From a virus: a stretch of DNA of 30,466 nucleotides. Shown piece by piece: positions 7,655 through 16,025 of this stretch (position 1 is its first letter; the number at the start of each line of letters is the position of its first letter). The DNA lies in the IMG/VR virus record IMGVR_UViG_3300030107_007601, positions 1 to 30,466 of that record; one strand, 5' to 3'. The translations under genes and the position numbers were made by a program. The notes beneath the pieces are model-generated. The model had not been told where the DNA came from, searched no databases, and was given only the letters and a program-made list of their open reading frames with translations.

Positions 7655-7660
7655 TAGAAT
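7655..7660 (+). promoter_or_regulatory. -10-like box TAGAAT before gene at 7688
   Basis: TAGAAT begins 3 nt after the stop codon at 7651 and ends 27 nt before the ATG at 7688. The sequence TAGAATAGT is also found before the gene at 18752. Confidence 0.4.
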
Positions 7661-7687
7661 AGTTTTAGGAATACAGTAAAACTAATC

Positions 7688-8161
7688 ATGAATCCTGTAT
7701 CAATAGGAACTGAAAGTTTGGTCATAAGGAAACCAGACAACAGAGAATACGAATCACTGCGTCGAAGTCAATTAGCGCAAGTTGGCCCTCAGGGTAATCC
7801 TTATATGTTTGGAATACAAGAAGGAAAGCAACTTGGAATTCAGGATGTTACACAGGCAGGTATCGGTGAAATGGTGAAGTCTGGTATGGATCCATTAGGT
7901 GTAACAACTACTCCTGTTAATGAAATCATTGGAGGAAGTAATAGTAATTTTAGTCAATCTGGAGATGCAGCAAATGCCCCTCTTGCTAATCCAGCAAATA
8001 CAACTGGAACATTAGAATTAGGAGTATCAAGTACAATAGATCCTCATACAGATCCTTCACAATTAGGGATGAATGATAGATTCATGGAAAAGATGGAATT
8101 ATATCGAACAGCGTCAAGTAATGCTGGTTCTAATTTAAACGGTTTAACAAGAGGTATCTGA
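7688..8161 (+). CDS. Hypothetical structural protein, 157 residues
   Basis: A low-complexity, Gly/Asn/Ser-rich soluble protein without recognisable domains. It has a short charged start (SLVIRKPDNREYESLRRS), and the remainder appears disordered. Its stop overlaps the start of the next gene as TGATG, so the two are probably translated together. Its composition and its link to the PQGMP-repeat protein suggest both belong to one structural unit. Confidence 0.6.
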   Translation: MNPVSIGTESLVIRKPDNREYESLRRSQLAQVGPQGNPYMFGIQEGKQLGIQDVTQAGIGEMVKSGMDPLGVTTTPVNEIIGGSNSNFSQSGDAANAPLANPANTTGTLELGVSSTIDPHTDPSQLGMNDRFMEKMELYRTASSNAGSNLNGLTRGI

Positions 8162-9282
8162 TGACTAATTCTGCTCCACAGAGACGCCCCCAACCTCAGC
8201 AAAGGCGAGCCCCTGGTCCTGGTCAGAGAGCTCCAGGCCAACAAAGAGTCCCACAACAAAGACCACAAGGAATGCCTCCTCAAGGAATGCCTCCAGGAGG
8301 TCCACAAGGTATGCCACCTCAAGGTATGCCACCTCAAGGTATGCCCCAAGGCATGCCACCCCAAGGAATGCCCCAAGGAATGCCACCAGGTGGACCACAG
8401 GGAATTCCACCACAAGGTATGCCTCTTCAGGGAATGCCACCACAAGGAATGCCACCACAAGGAATGCCTCCACAAGGAATGCCTCCACAAGGAATTCCAC
8501 CACAAGGAATGCCTCCAGGAGGTCCACAACAAAGAAAACCTCAGGGTGGACCACAGCAAAGAAGGTCACCAGGAGGTCCACAACAAAGAAGGCCTCAGGG
8601 TGCTCAGCCTCCAAGAATGCCAGGTCAACCCGCTCCAGCATTTCCTCCTGGTGCTTCATCACTACAGCAGAACGCAATGATGCTTGATCCGCAAAGATTT
8701 CAAGTCGCTAAAATGCTATCAGTAGTTCCAGGTGGTCCAAGTAATAATAATCCACAAAATGGAATAGTTGCAACTGACCCAACAATTAATCCTTCACCAT
8801 ATGGAGATATGGGGACAGTCAGTCAACCAATAAATCCTATGATACCTCCTTCACCACAATTGCAGCAGATAGGGCAAGGTGCGGTATCAGGACGAAAGCT
8901 AAATAAAATTCCTTATAATTTACAACAACAGCCTCCAGCTGAAGCTGCGGATCAATTTGAAACTAATCGTTTAAATCAAAAAGCAGCACAATCTGGAATC
9001 ATGCCAAATAGTCCCATGGGTGCCGTAGGTAATCCAGCTCCAATGCCAGGCGCGAGTGGAATGATTCCTCAACAAACTCCAGCAACAATGCCGTTAACTG
9101 CAGGAACTCCTAACGCACAAGTTCCTCCTCAACTGCCTCCTGGTGCTATGAGACAAATGCCACCACAAGGAATGCCTCCTCAGGGTGCGCCTCCTCAAGG
9201 AAGTCAACAAAGAAACGCTCCTAGAGCAGCAAGAGGTGGTGGGCAAGGCGGACTTAATTTAAGAAACGGAAGAAGAGGTTAA
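8161..9282 (+). CDS. PQGMP-repeat protein, disordered, structural candidate
   Basis: A 373-residue protein dominated by Pro, Gln, Gly and Met. After a basic start (PQRRPQPQQRRAPGPGQRAP), residues about 37-120 are near-perfect repeats of PQGMP/PPQGM, then PQQR-type units. A mixed middle follows, and a basic C-terminus (RAARGGGQGGLNLRNGRRG) ends the protein. It is predicted to be disordered with no enzyme motif. Repeats vary at synonymous codon positions, so selection keeps the amino-acid pattern. Large antisense ORFs over this stretch are by-products of the repeat. It starts in a TGATG overlap with the previous gene. A tail-length, scaffold or capsid-interior role is possible; none is shown. 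Confidence 0.8.
   Translation: MTNSAPQRRPQPQQRRAPGPGQRAPGQQRVPQQRPQGMPPQGMPPGGPQGMPPQGMPPQGMPQGMPPQGMPQGMPPGGPQGIPPQGMPLQGMPPQGMPPQGMPPQGMPPQGIPPQGMPPGGPQQRKPQGGPQQRRSPGGPQQRRPQGAQPPRMPGQPAPAFPPGASSLQQNAMMLDPQRFQVAKMLSVVPGGPSNNNPQNGIVATDPTINPSPYGDMGTVSQPINPMIPPSPQLQQIGQGAVSGRKLNKIPYNLQQQPPAEAADQFETNRLNQKAAQSGIMPNSPMGAVGNPAPMPGASGMIPQQTPATMPLTAGTPNAQVPPQLPPGAMRQMPPQGMPPQGAPPQGSQQRNAPRAARGGGQGGLNLRNGRRG
8269..8520 (+). repeat. Tandem 15-nt repeats encoding PQGMP
   Basis: About fifteen copies of a unit like CCACAAGGAATGCCT, with silent third-base changes, and interruptions PGG and LQG. It is unstable by nature and a likely site of length variation between related phages. Confidence 0.85.
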
Positions 9283-9286
9283 AGCT

Positions 9287-9775
9287 ATGGCATCAACTGC
9301 AACAAATAAACAGCCCTTACTAATAGATAGGGTATTACATGAAGTTAAAGATTTAGCTGGAGCGACTGTTCCTGCTAGTTCAGGCGTTTCAATAGCGGGA
9401 ACAAATACAGCAAAAGTAATTGTTGATAGTTCTTCATTAGATGGAGCGATACTTGAAGATATTTACATCATTGCTAGAGATATCAGTACTGGTTATAAAG
9501 TTAATTTATATATAAGTACTGCAAGTGATTATTTAAGGGCACAAGAAGGTATTTATGTTGGAACTATTACTGGTGGAACTGCAGTTGGAACAGTAACTCG
9601 ATTCGATGCAATGCCTAATATTTTAGCTCCTGTTCCAGCAACAGGAAATACAGCTCAATTAAAAGCGTTGTATGTTCCTAAAGGTAAAGTTCTTTGGGCT
9701 GCGGCTGAACAGCAAACATCGAGTGATCTTGCACCTAATGCTCCAATACTAGGAGCACAAGGCGGCTGGTATTAA
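9287..9775 (+). CDS. Structural protein candidate, 162 residues
   Basis: A small beta-rich protein with alternating strands (AKVIVDSSSLDGAILEDIYI, GYKVNLYISTASDYLRAQEG) and no membrane segment. A GAGG ribosome-binding site precedes the ATG, 4 nt after the PQGMP-repeat gene. The stop overlaps the next start as TAATG, a typical coupled arrangement. By size and position it could be a tail-tube, neck or decoration protein. I do not recognise a family motif. Confidence 0.6.
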   Translation: MASTATNKQPLLIDRVLHEVKDLAGATVPASSGVSIAGTNTAKVIVDSSSLDGAILEDIYIIARDISTGYKVNLYISTASDYLRAQEGIYVGTITGGTAVGTVTRFDAMPNILAPVPATGNTAQLKALYVPKGKVLWAAAEQQTSSDLAPNAPILGAQGGWY

Positions 9776-11544
9776 TGCCTCGAAAGCAAAATGGCTGGGG
9801 CAACTCTAAGTCTTTTGCTTTTAAAGGCATAGATACAAAAACAGATCGCAGCAAGAGAAAAGGAGCAGCCGGATATTATCCAAGTGACAGAAGATTTGGC
9901 TCTACAGTAACAAGAACAGCAATTGAGCAGTTTGATTTAGATAGTCATTGGTCAAGATGGCGTAAAGGAATCGAATACTATTCTCAAGCTGCTTATTTAT
10001 CATTTGAAGATTCAAATGCAATTTTATATCAAGGTACTGATTATGAAGTTCCTTTAACATTTAAGGGGTATCGATTTGCCACAAAAAATGCAGATAGCAG
10101 ATCTCACTATGTGATTATTCGTAGTATTACTGAAAATAGAGAGCTTGGCACAATTACGGAAATACATAATAATCCATATGATTATTCAACTAATCAAGCT
10201 AATCGTGAGTTATGGGTAAAAGTCCAAGCAGATAATGCTATGGTTTCAGATAAAATACTTGTTAGATCTGTAGGTGAACGTTTAACGGATAGTGAAGCTT
10301 CTGCATCTGTTAAATGGGTATTAACAGATAATAAACGACCAGCGTCTTATTTAGGTAAAAGTAAAGCTAAGAGTATTTCAGTGACAGTAACGGTACCTTT
10401 AAGTGAAGTATTAGCTACTACTTTCATTCAAAATAATTCAGGAAATACAGGCTCACTAGTTGGTAAGTCTTGTTATATGCCTGATTTTTATGAAGAAAGA
10501 AATATAACTAACTTAGATGTATTTACTGATGAAGTAGATTCGTGGAATGTCAGCCCTAATGAATTAATAACCGGTAAAAAGTTACAAATACTTGATACTA
10601 ACACTACTTATCCACCAACATTAGGACAAGTATCAGATCTAACACCAATATATTCGACAAATTCGTTTAGTTCCGCTAAGTTAAACGGCGAGTTTGTATT
10701 TGAGAAGAATAAGTACCAAAGATTCTTTGGAGCTCAGTATTTAACAGCAGACTTAGTGAAATCAGAAAGTCAATCTTTAGCATATTCAGTTATGCCATTT
10801 ACGATTCTTTCAGTTCTAGAAGATACAGTAAATAATACTTTATCAATTACATCAGAGCCATTTCAGTCAACATTAGAATTATTTACTGCGCCGGCAATTA
10901 ATAGATATATCATATTTAATGACAATAGTTTTACGTTGCAGGCAGTTGATAATAATTCAGACGGAATATATAATCATCCTTTAGAAGTTCCAGGAGTAAA
11001 TTTGTGGCAAAAGTTGAATATCAATATAGACCCTTGGATGGATCAAACATTTATCAGTGGAAGGACTTTAAAGTTTGCTGATTTATATACATGCAGCTGT
11101 CCTTCTTATTTACATGCAAAGATAAGAAGTCCAGAAGTTTTTGATGATACAGGAGGTACATTAAACAGACAGACTCGTGCTCCGATACCTACTGCTAAAA
11201 GTCCAACATCATTTGAATCAACAGGCCTTCAGCAAACCGCCGGTATTGCAGAAAGCTGGGCTACTTCTACTTACAAAAAAGGTTTTAAGATATGTAAGCA
11301 TAGTATTGCATCTATGTTTATAAATAAAATACGAGTACAAGAGCCTAATACGTTTCCAAGTTATAACACTCGTTTAAAATTTGAAGAAAAGTTAGCACAA
11401 GACATTAATGAAGTAGCTGCTGAATTCAGAAGTCAATTAGAACGATCTGAAATTACTACAGTAGAAATAGTCTTTGCATTAGCTGAGGCATTAAATTTAA
11501 ATGACGTAGAGATAGGTTTTGTCTTGTTAACTAGTAGTCATTAA
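9775..11544 (+). CDS. Large virion protein, 589 residues, tail/baseplate candidate
   Basis: It begins MPRKQNGWGNSKSFAFKG and soon has DSHWSRWRKGIEYYSQAAY and LYQGTDYEVPLTFKGYRFAT. I associate this opening with a conserved cyanophage structural protein, but cannot name its role. The middle is beta-rich. Near residue 440 a short Cys-rich stretch (YTCSCPSYLHA) is odd for an extracellular phage protein and might bind a metal. The C-terminal 100 residues are helical. It starts in a TAATG overlap with the previous gene and is followed by the fibre genes, so a tail or baseplate component is likely. Confidence 0.65.
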   Translation: MPRKQNGWGNSKSFAFKGIDTKTDRSKRKGAAGYYPSDRRFGSTVTRTAIEQFDLDSHWSRWRKGIEYYSQAAYLSFEDSNAILYQGTDYEVPLTFKGYRFATKNADSRSHYVIIRSITENRELGTITEIHNNPYDYSTNQANRELWVKVQADNAMVSDKILVRSVGERLTDSEASASVKWVLTDNKRPASYLGKSKAKSISVTVTVPLSEVLATTFIQNNSGNTGSLVGKSCYMPDFYEERNITNLDVFTDEVDSWNVSPNELITGKKLQILDTNTTYPPTLGQVSDLTPIYSTNSFSSAKLNGEFVFEKNKYQRFFGAQYLTADLVKSESQSLAYSVMPFTILSVLEDTVNNTLSITSEPFQSTLELFTAPAINRYIIFNDNSFTLQAVDNNSDGIYNHPLEVPGVNLWQKLNINIDPWMDQTFISGRTLKFADLYTCSCPSYLHAKIRSPEVFDDTGGTLNRQTRAPIPTAKSPTSFESTGLQQTAGIAESWATSTYKKGFKICKHSIASMFINKIRVQEPNTFPSYNTRLKFEEKLAQDINEVAAEFRSQLERSEITTVEIVFALAEALNLNDVEIGFVLLTSSH

Positions 11545-11550
11545 CAAAGA

Positions 11551-11556
11551 TACAAT
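11551..11556 (+). promoter_or_regulatory. -10-like box TACAAT before the first fibre gene
   Basis: TACAAT ends 24 nt before the GTG at 11581, supporting that start over the TTG at 11572, and lies 6 nt after the previous stop codon. Confidence 0.4.
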
Positions 11557-11580
11557 AGATAGTAGTATTGGTTGACTGTT

Positions 11581-13620
11581 GTGACAAACACTTCTGGATT
11601 TACTGGTGTACTTACTGCATTTAATAACTTACGTTTAGCAAACGGTGAGACTCCTAAACAATATTCACCTAATTGGGGAGGATTACTTGAGGCAGTAGTT
11701 GATATAAAAAAAGAATGGTCAACTGCTTCAGTAGGTGAATATCCTCCAGGATGGTCATATTCTATTGCAGATAATGGTGACATAACAAGTGGTTGGGCTT
11801 ACGCTCCGGAAACAGGACACCTTTGGTTTGATGAACGTCAAGGTCGTTTAATGGTGTTCATTAATGACGATTATTATCAAGCAAATGGGGCAGATAGTTT
11901 AGCAGTTATTGCATCTTCAGCTCCAACTGATCCAACAACAGGAGGACTTTGGTTAAATTCAACTAACAATAATCTTTATTTATATAACGGAAGTAGTTGG
12001 ATCCTTGTTAGTTCATCATCCACATCATTTACAACAGATGTCTTATTACTAGACAGTACTAATAAGACATCAATTCAGAATAATAATTCCAACTTAGATG
12101 TATTAACAGAATTCAGTGCAAGTTCAGATAGTGACTATAACCAAGAGAAATTAAATGCTTGGATAATTGCAGCAATGTTAACTATAGATGGTAATTTAAA
12201 TACTATTAATCTTGAGCCAAATATTACTATTAGTGCATCAGCACCATCAAGTCCTATCAACGGCTCGCTTTGGTACGATACTAGTAATAATATTTTAAAA
12301 GTCAGTAATAGTAGTAGCTGGGTAGATGCAGTAAACCTGACAGCAACTACCGCTTCTATAACAACCGTTCAGTCTAACTTAACTGATTATGAAACAAGTA
12401 ATAATACTAGATCAACAACAATTGAAAGTGATATCAGTACACTTCAAAGTAATTTAAGTAATTATGCAACTACTTCTAGTGTTAATACCATTGAAACTTC
12501 ATTACAGAATTCAATAAATACTATAAGTACTCTGGCAAATGGACATACATCTAATATCGATAATGCGTCTACCTTACATGGTGTTGCTAAGGATAGTACG
12601 CATTTGGGGACATTTACTGGAACAACCATTGATGACAACGTAACAATTAAAGCCGCGCTTCAAGCTCTCGAAACATCATTAGATTCATTATCATCTACTA
12701 CTGCAACTGCATCTGTTCAAACAGAAATTGATAGTAATGTTAATGATTTAATTACGTTAACAGGAATTTCCGAAAATACTTCAAATTTGGGTACTTTCAC
12801 TGGAGGTACTATTTCAGATAGTGTGACTATTAAAGCTGCATTACAAGCACTTGAAACGAAAGCAGAAGCAAACAGTACTTCTATAGCCGCAATCTCAGTG
12901 CCAGATATCTCAGGAAAATTAGATACTTCTACACATACTGCATATGTAAGTACTGTAGGATCAACTTATTTACCTTTTACTGGAGGCACATTAACTGGCA
13001 CACTTACAATAAATCCTTCATTATCAAATACTCCAACTTTAGATTTTTCAGCAAATTCTGCGAACGCTCAAGATATTTTAAAATTACAAGCTACTGGAGC
13101 TACAGGTAATTATACAACTCTAGGCACAACTTCTAATAACTGGGAAGTTGCATGGGAATTTAATAGTAATGAAGATTTCTGCTGGGTTCACAATACTAAT
13201 GGGAAAGTATTCAGCATTTCAAAAGATGGACCTATTTGTGAAAATATTACAATAGGAACTTTTGGAACAAATGATTCTGGTGGTGTCGTGGTGACTAATG
13301 AAATTAATGTTAAAAATACGATTACTTCAATCCAATCTGATATTTCAACACTTCAAACAGATGTTACTGCATTGCAGACTACAGATGCTGCGGTTAAAGA
13401 AATTTACTATAGTGATACAGCGCCTACAGGCTCGTCATTAATTAATGGGGATTTATGGTTTGACAGTACAAATTTAAGACTATGTGTAAGGCATTCTGAT
13501 GCTTGGTTATTCTCAGATAGAGTTGAAGATACTGCATTCAAAACAGCTCTTTATAATGCAGTTAATGGTTCAACTGATTATGCATCATTAAAATCAGCAC
13601 TACTAACTGCGTTGAATTAA
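11581..13620 (+). CDS. Tail fibre protein, long, coiled-coil rich
   Basis: A 679-residue protein. GTG 11581 is preferred on promoter spacing; TTG 11572 adds three residues. The order is an N-terminal attachment-like part (NNLRLANGETPKQYSPNWGG), two modules of the type GGLWLNSTNNNLYLYNGSSW and GSLWYDTSNNILKVSNSSSW, and trimeric coiled-coil segments (IESDISTLQSNLSNY). Then come two copies of a module with LGTFTG-TI-D-VTIKAALQALE at about residues 343 and 403, a beta-helical region, and another GDLWFDSTNLRL module before the end. The repeated module also occurs in the gene at 14123. This is the usual architecture of cyanophage tail fibres that bind the host surface. Confidence 0.82.
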   Translation: MTNTSGFTGVLTAFNNLRLANGETPKQYSPNWGGLLEAVVDIKKEWSTASVGEYPPGWSYSIADNGDITSGWAYAPETGHLWFDERQGRLMVFINDDYYQANGADSLAVIASSAPTDPTTGGLWLNSTNNNLYLYNGSSWILVSSSSTSFTTDVLLLDSTNKTSIQNNNSNLDVLTEFSASSDSDYNQEKLNAWIIAAMLTIDGNLNTINLEPNITISASAPSSPINGSLWYDTSNNILKVSNSSSWVDAVNLTATTASITTVQSNLTDYETSNNTRSTTIESDISTLQSNLSNYATTSSVNTIETSLQNSINTISTLANGHTSNIDNASTLHGVAKDSTHLGTFTGTTIDDNVTIKAALQALETSLDSLSSTTATASVQTEIDSNVNDLITLTGISENTSNLGTFTGGTISDSVTIKAALQALETKAEANSTSIAAISVPDISGKLDTSTHTAYVSTVGSTYLPFTGGTLTGTLTINPSLSNTPTLDFSANSANAQDILKLQATGATGNYTTLGTTSNNWEVAWEFNSNEDFCWVHNTNGKVFSISKDGPICENITIGTFGTNDSGGVVVTNEINVKNTITSIQSDISTLQTDVTALQTTDAAVKEIYYSDTAPTGSSLINGDLWFDSTNLRLCVRHSDAWLFSDRVEDTAFKTALYNAVNGSTDYASLKSALLTALN

Positions 13621-13794
13621 GCTAGTTGCAAAAAATTCTTCCATTGCCTGGCAAAATATTTGTTTAAGTTCAGACCTCTCAACATCAGTAAAAACATTTC
13701 GATGGTGAGGTTCGAATGGTGCTTCGACAGCGTTTCCTTTTCGATTAAAACTTAATCCCTCACTGCGTGTTACACCCGTACCTTGTGTATTCAT
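13603..13794 (-). CDS. Small minus-strand protein, 63 residues
   Basis: The product is MNTQGTGVTRSEGLSFNRKG followed by an acidic helical part (DVERSELKQIFCQAMEEFF). Its end overlaps the convergent fibre gene by 18 nt. It looks protein-like and compact; the stretch EAPFEPHHRNVFTDVERSEL reminds me of a small conserved cyanophage protein. The opposite strand here carries no other gene, which supports it. AAAGG lies upstream of the ATG. Function unknown. Confidence 0.6.
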   Translation of the reverse strand: MNTQGTGVTRSEGLSFNRKGNAVEAPFEPHHRNVFTDVERSELKQIFCQAMEEFFATSLIQRS

Positions 13795-13825
13795 GCATTA
13801 ATACCTTTCGTTAAGTTATTTAGTT

Positions 13826-13831
13826 TAGAAT
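13826..13831 (+). promoter_or_regulatory. -10-like box TAGAAT before gene at 13855
   Basis: TAGAAT ends 23 nt before the ATG at 13855, in the gap after the minus-strand gene, so a local promoter is needed here for plus-strand expression if the fibre transcript does not read through. Confidence 0.42.
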
Positions 13832-13854
13832 GATTATAACGTCTAAGTAAGAAT

Positions 13855-14121
13855 ATGGCGCCGTTTGTATTCCCGGATCCAAGTACGACAACTACGGCAA
13901 CTAATCCAGCTACTGGTGATGTATACATTTACCAGGACGGTGTATGGATGATAACGGATCCAGACGATCCAGATGGCTCAATACAGCCAGCTCCACCTTC
14001 AACTGATGCACAGATTATGACAGCATTACGTACAGAAATAGCAGCACTTAAGACGGATATAATAGAGCTAAAGGCACAGATTACTTCTGCCTCTACTAAT
14101 AATTTCCTAGTTTTGGAGTAA
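13855..14121 (+). CDS. Small fibre-associated protein, 88 residues
   Basis: The N-terminal part contains GDVYIYQDGVWMITDPDD, the same 'G-(D/S)-L/V-W/Y-Y' module type repeated in the large fibres. An acidic/Pro-rich linker follows, then a C-terminal coiled coil (ALRTEIAALKTDIIELKAQI). It ends one base before the next fibre gene starts. A short fibre or an adaptor that trimerises with the neighbouring fibres is likely. Confidence 0.62.
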   Translation: MAPFVFPDPSTTTTATNPATGDVYIYQDGVWMITDPDDPDGSIQPAPPSTDAQIMTALRTEIAALKTDIIELKAQITSASTNNFLVLE

Positions 14122-14122
14122 T

Positions 14123-15106
14123 ATGGCTTCGCTCAAAGTTTCAGGTTTATCTGGCGTAACTAGTACAGCTAATGATAGCCTACTTTACGTAGCAGATACA
14201 ACTAATAGTGGTACATCATATGCTTCAAAAAAGATTACAGTTAGTAATTTTTTAAATGGTTATGCCACTGAAACTTACGTTACAACTCAGATAAATAATT
14301 TAGTAGATGGAGCACCTACCGCACTAAATACGCTTAATGAGCTGGCAGCTGCAATCAATGACGATTCGTCAATTGCTTCATCATTAACTACATTGATAAA
14401 TGCGAATGAGACTCATATTGATAATGCTGCAACATTACATGGAATAGCTAAGGATGGTACAAGTTTAGGAACTTTCACAGGGTCTACTATTAGTGACAAT
14501 GTAACCATTAAGGCTGCTTTACAAGCATTAGAAACAGCTGTTGAAAGTGCTAGTGCTTCTGAAGCCGATACCGTTAAAACAATTCAACGGTCAACTGATA
14601 GTACGCATTATCTTACTTTTGTCACTGACGACAATAGCTCTGCAACAGCTGAATCTATATATACAGATAGTGGGATAACTTACAATCCGAATAGTAACAT
14701 ATTAACAGCTACAAAGATTTCTGCTGGAACACATCTAGATACTGCACTACTTAAGATAGGAGGAACAGATGTTACTTCAACAGCAGCTGAATTAAATATT
14801 CTTGACGGTGTCACTTCAACAGCAGCTGAATTAAATATTTTAGATGGTGTAACAAGTACAGCTACTGAATTAAATATTTTAGATGGTGTAACAGCTACTA
14901 CAGCTGAACTTAATTATTGTGATGGAGTTACTTCTAATATTCAAACTCAACTTAATGCTAAAACTACTGACGGTGATAATGTGAATGTTTTAGTAGGTGT
15001 CACTTCAGGAGAAACAGTATCTGATACTGATTATTTATTTCTTGTAGTTCAGAAATCTACAGGAGCTATTAAAGCTATTGATAGGACATTCTTGGAAACT
15101 GAATGA
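14123..15106 (+). CDS. Tail fibre protein with AELNILDG repeats
   Basis: A 327-residue protein. Residues about 90-145 carry the module NAATLHGIAKDGTSLGTFTG and VTIKAALQALETA, nearly the same as in the gene at 11581. Residues about 217-268 are four tandem 13-residue repeats of the type VTSTAAELNILDG, common in cyanophage fibre proteins and probably forming a trimeric beta-structure. The C-terminal 50 residues form a compact end domain. It starts one base after the preceding gene. It likely contributes to host adsorption. Confidence 0.82.
   Translation: MASLKVSGLSGVTSTANDSLLYVADTTNSGTSYASKKITVSNFLNGYATETYVTTQINNLVDGAPTALNTLNELAAAINDDSSIASSLTTLINANETHIDNAATLHGIAKDGTSLGTFTGSTISDNVTIKAALQALETAVESASASEADTVKTIQRSTDSTHYLTFVTDDNSSATAESIYTDSGITYNPNSNILTATKISAGTHLDTALLKIGGTDVTSTAAELNILDGVTSTAAELNILDGVTSTATELNILDGVTATTAELNYCDGVTSNIQTQLNAKTTDGDNVNVLVGVTSGETVSDTDYLFLVVQKSTGAIKAIDRTFLETE
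14771..14926 (+). repeat. Four tandem 39-nt units (AELNILDG repeats)
   Basis: Four in-frame 13-codon units at 14771, 14810, 14849 and 14888. The first three are close copies; the last has diverged to AELNYCDG. Their similarity at DNA level implies recent duplication or recombination. Confidence 0.9.
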
Positions 15107-15160
15107 GTTTCATAAGTATATTATTTTAGCTAATATTAATATGTTGATTATAAATTACTA

Positions 15161-15400
15161 ATGTTTAAAACAGAAGATTTTAATTTGCCACTTGAATCAG
15201 AGTGGAAACTTCGAGTTATTAGAGACGAAGTAGATAATTGTACTGATATTAAGCAATTACAAGAGCAGCTTAAAGGTTCAATTGAGCTTCAATTAAAATT
15301 TCAGCATATCCTTAATAGGATATTAAGAGAGCAAATAGCTGCTAATTTAACTGAATTTGAAGATATGATGCTTAAATCAGTCACACCTGATAATAGTTAA
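15161..15400 (+). CDS. Small conserved-type cyanophage protein, 79 residues
   Basis: The start MFKTEDFNLPLESEWKLRVI and the later KFQHILNRILREQIA resemble a small helical protein I remember from many cyanophage genomes, where it lies beside fibre and virion genes. It is soluble, charged and probably all helical. It is preceded by a TAATAT box 24 nt upstream. Role unknown; an assembly factor or chaperone for fibres is only a guess from position. Confidence 0.62.
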   Translation: MFKTEDFNLPLESEWKLRVIRDEVDNCTDIKQLQEQLKGSIELQLKFQHILNRILREQIAANLTEFEDMMLKSVTPDNS

Positions 15401-15429
15401 AATGAGGAAAGCAGATTTAAGGATTTAGT

Positions 15430-15960
15430 ATGCCTACAGTAGGTGAAACAAAGACAAGATTTAATCGTTCTTATGTATATACTAATCCTGTTATTAATGG
15501 AAGCCTTACTGGAAGTGGGACTTGGAGACTCACTAGCGTAGATACTGTAGGCCTTACTGCTCTTAATTTAACTGCAGTAGTAGATTCTAGTTCATCTACA
15601 ATAGGTGAAAATAGATTAATTTATATAGATACTTCCGGTAAAGCTCATTTAGCTAATGCGTCTGCCCTAAGTACAGCAAAAGTGGCTGGCATAACTATTG
15701 ATTCTGCAGCTGCAGGAGCAACAATTACATATACTAGAAACCAGCCAGTCACGTTATCTAGCATTACAACAATTGTTGATAGTAATTCAAGTGGTAATTT
15801 AACTATTGGGTCATATTATTATCTAAGTGCTTCGACTGCTGGTAATTTGACTGCAACTCCAGATAGCTCTACCTCAGGAGCAGTAGTTATTCCAGTTGGT
15901 TTAGCTATAAGTGCTAGTAGTTTATTAGTTGAAATTCAAGAACCTAAAGTCAACTCTTAA
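15430..15960 (+). CDS. Beta-rich virion protein, decoration/fibre candidate
   Basis: A 176-residue protein rich in Ser, Thr, Ala and Val. The part AKVAGITIDSAAAGATITYT and GSYYYLSASTAGNLTATPD resembles small phage decoration or fibre-tip domains with a carbohydrate-binding beta fold. It contains no Cys, no signal peptide and no membrane segment. It lies between the small helical gene and two S74 fibres, so a fibre component is the most economical reading. Confidence 0.62.
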   Translation: MPTVGETKTRFNRSYVYTNPVINGSLTGSGTWRLTSVDTVGLTALNLTAVVDSSSSTIGENRLIYIDTSGKAHLANASALSTAKVAGITIDSAAAGATITYTRNQPVTLSSITTIVDSNSSGNLTIGSYYYLSASTAGNLTATPDSSTSGAVVIPVGLAISASSLLVEIQEPKVNS

Positions 15961-15979
15961 GGAATAATCAATATTAACT

Positions 15980-15985
15980 TATAAT
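15980..15985 (+). promoter_or_regulatory. -10 box TATAAT before gene at 16026
   Basis: Consensus TATAAT ends 40 nt before the ATG, a longer leader than its peers. CAGG just before the start may be the ribosome-binding site. Confidence 0.4.
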
Positions 15986-16025
15986 AGATCTAGGATTTTT
16001 ATCCAGATAAACACAGGTTATTACC

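Noticed and set aside
8044-8677. Long antisense and alternate-frame ORFs across the PQGMP repeat
   Set aside because: They encode monotonous Trp-His-Ser-Leu or Phe-Leu-Val repeats that follow mechanically from the 15-nt repeat in the other frames. The plus-strand frame is linked by start/stop overlap to its neighbours.
11090-11125. SWIM-type zinc motif in the 589-residue virion protein
   Set aside because: CSC and a later His are present, but the second C-x-H half of a SWIM finger is missing.
14771-14926. Possible CRISPR-like array
   Set aside because: The repeats are contiguous 13-codon units in frame within a fibre gene, with no unique spacers.
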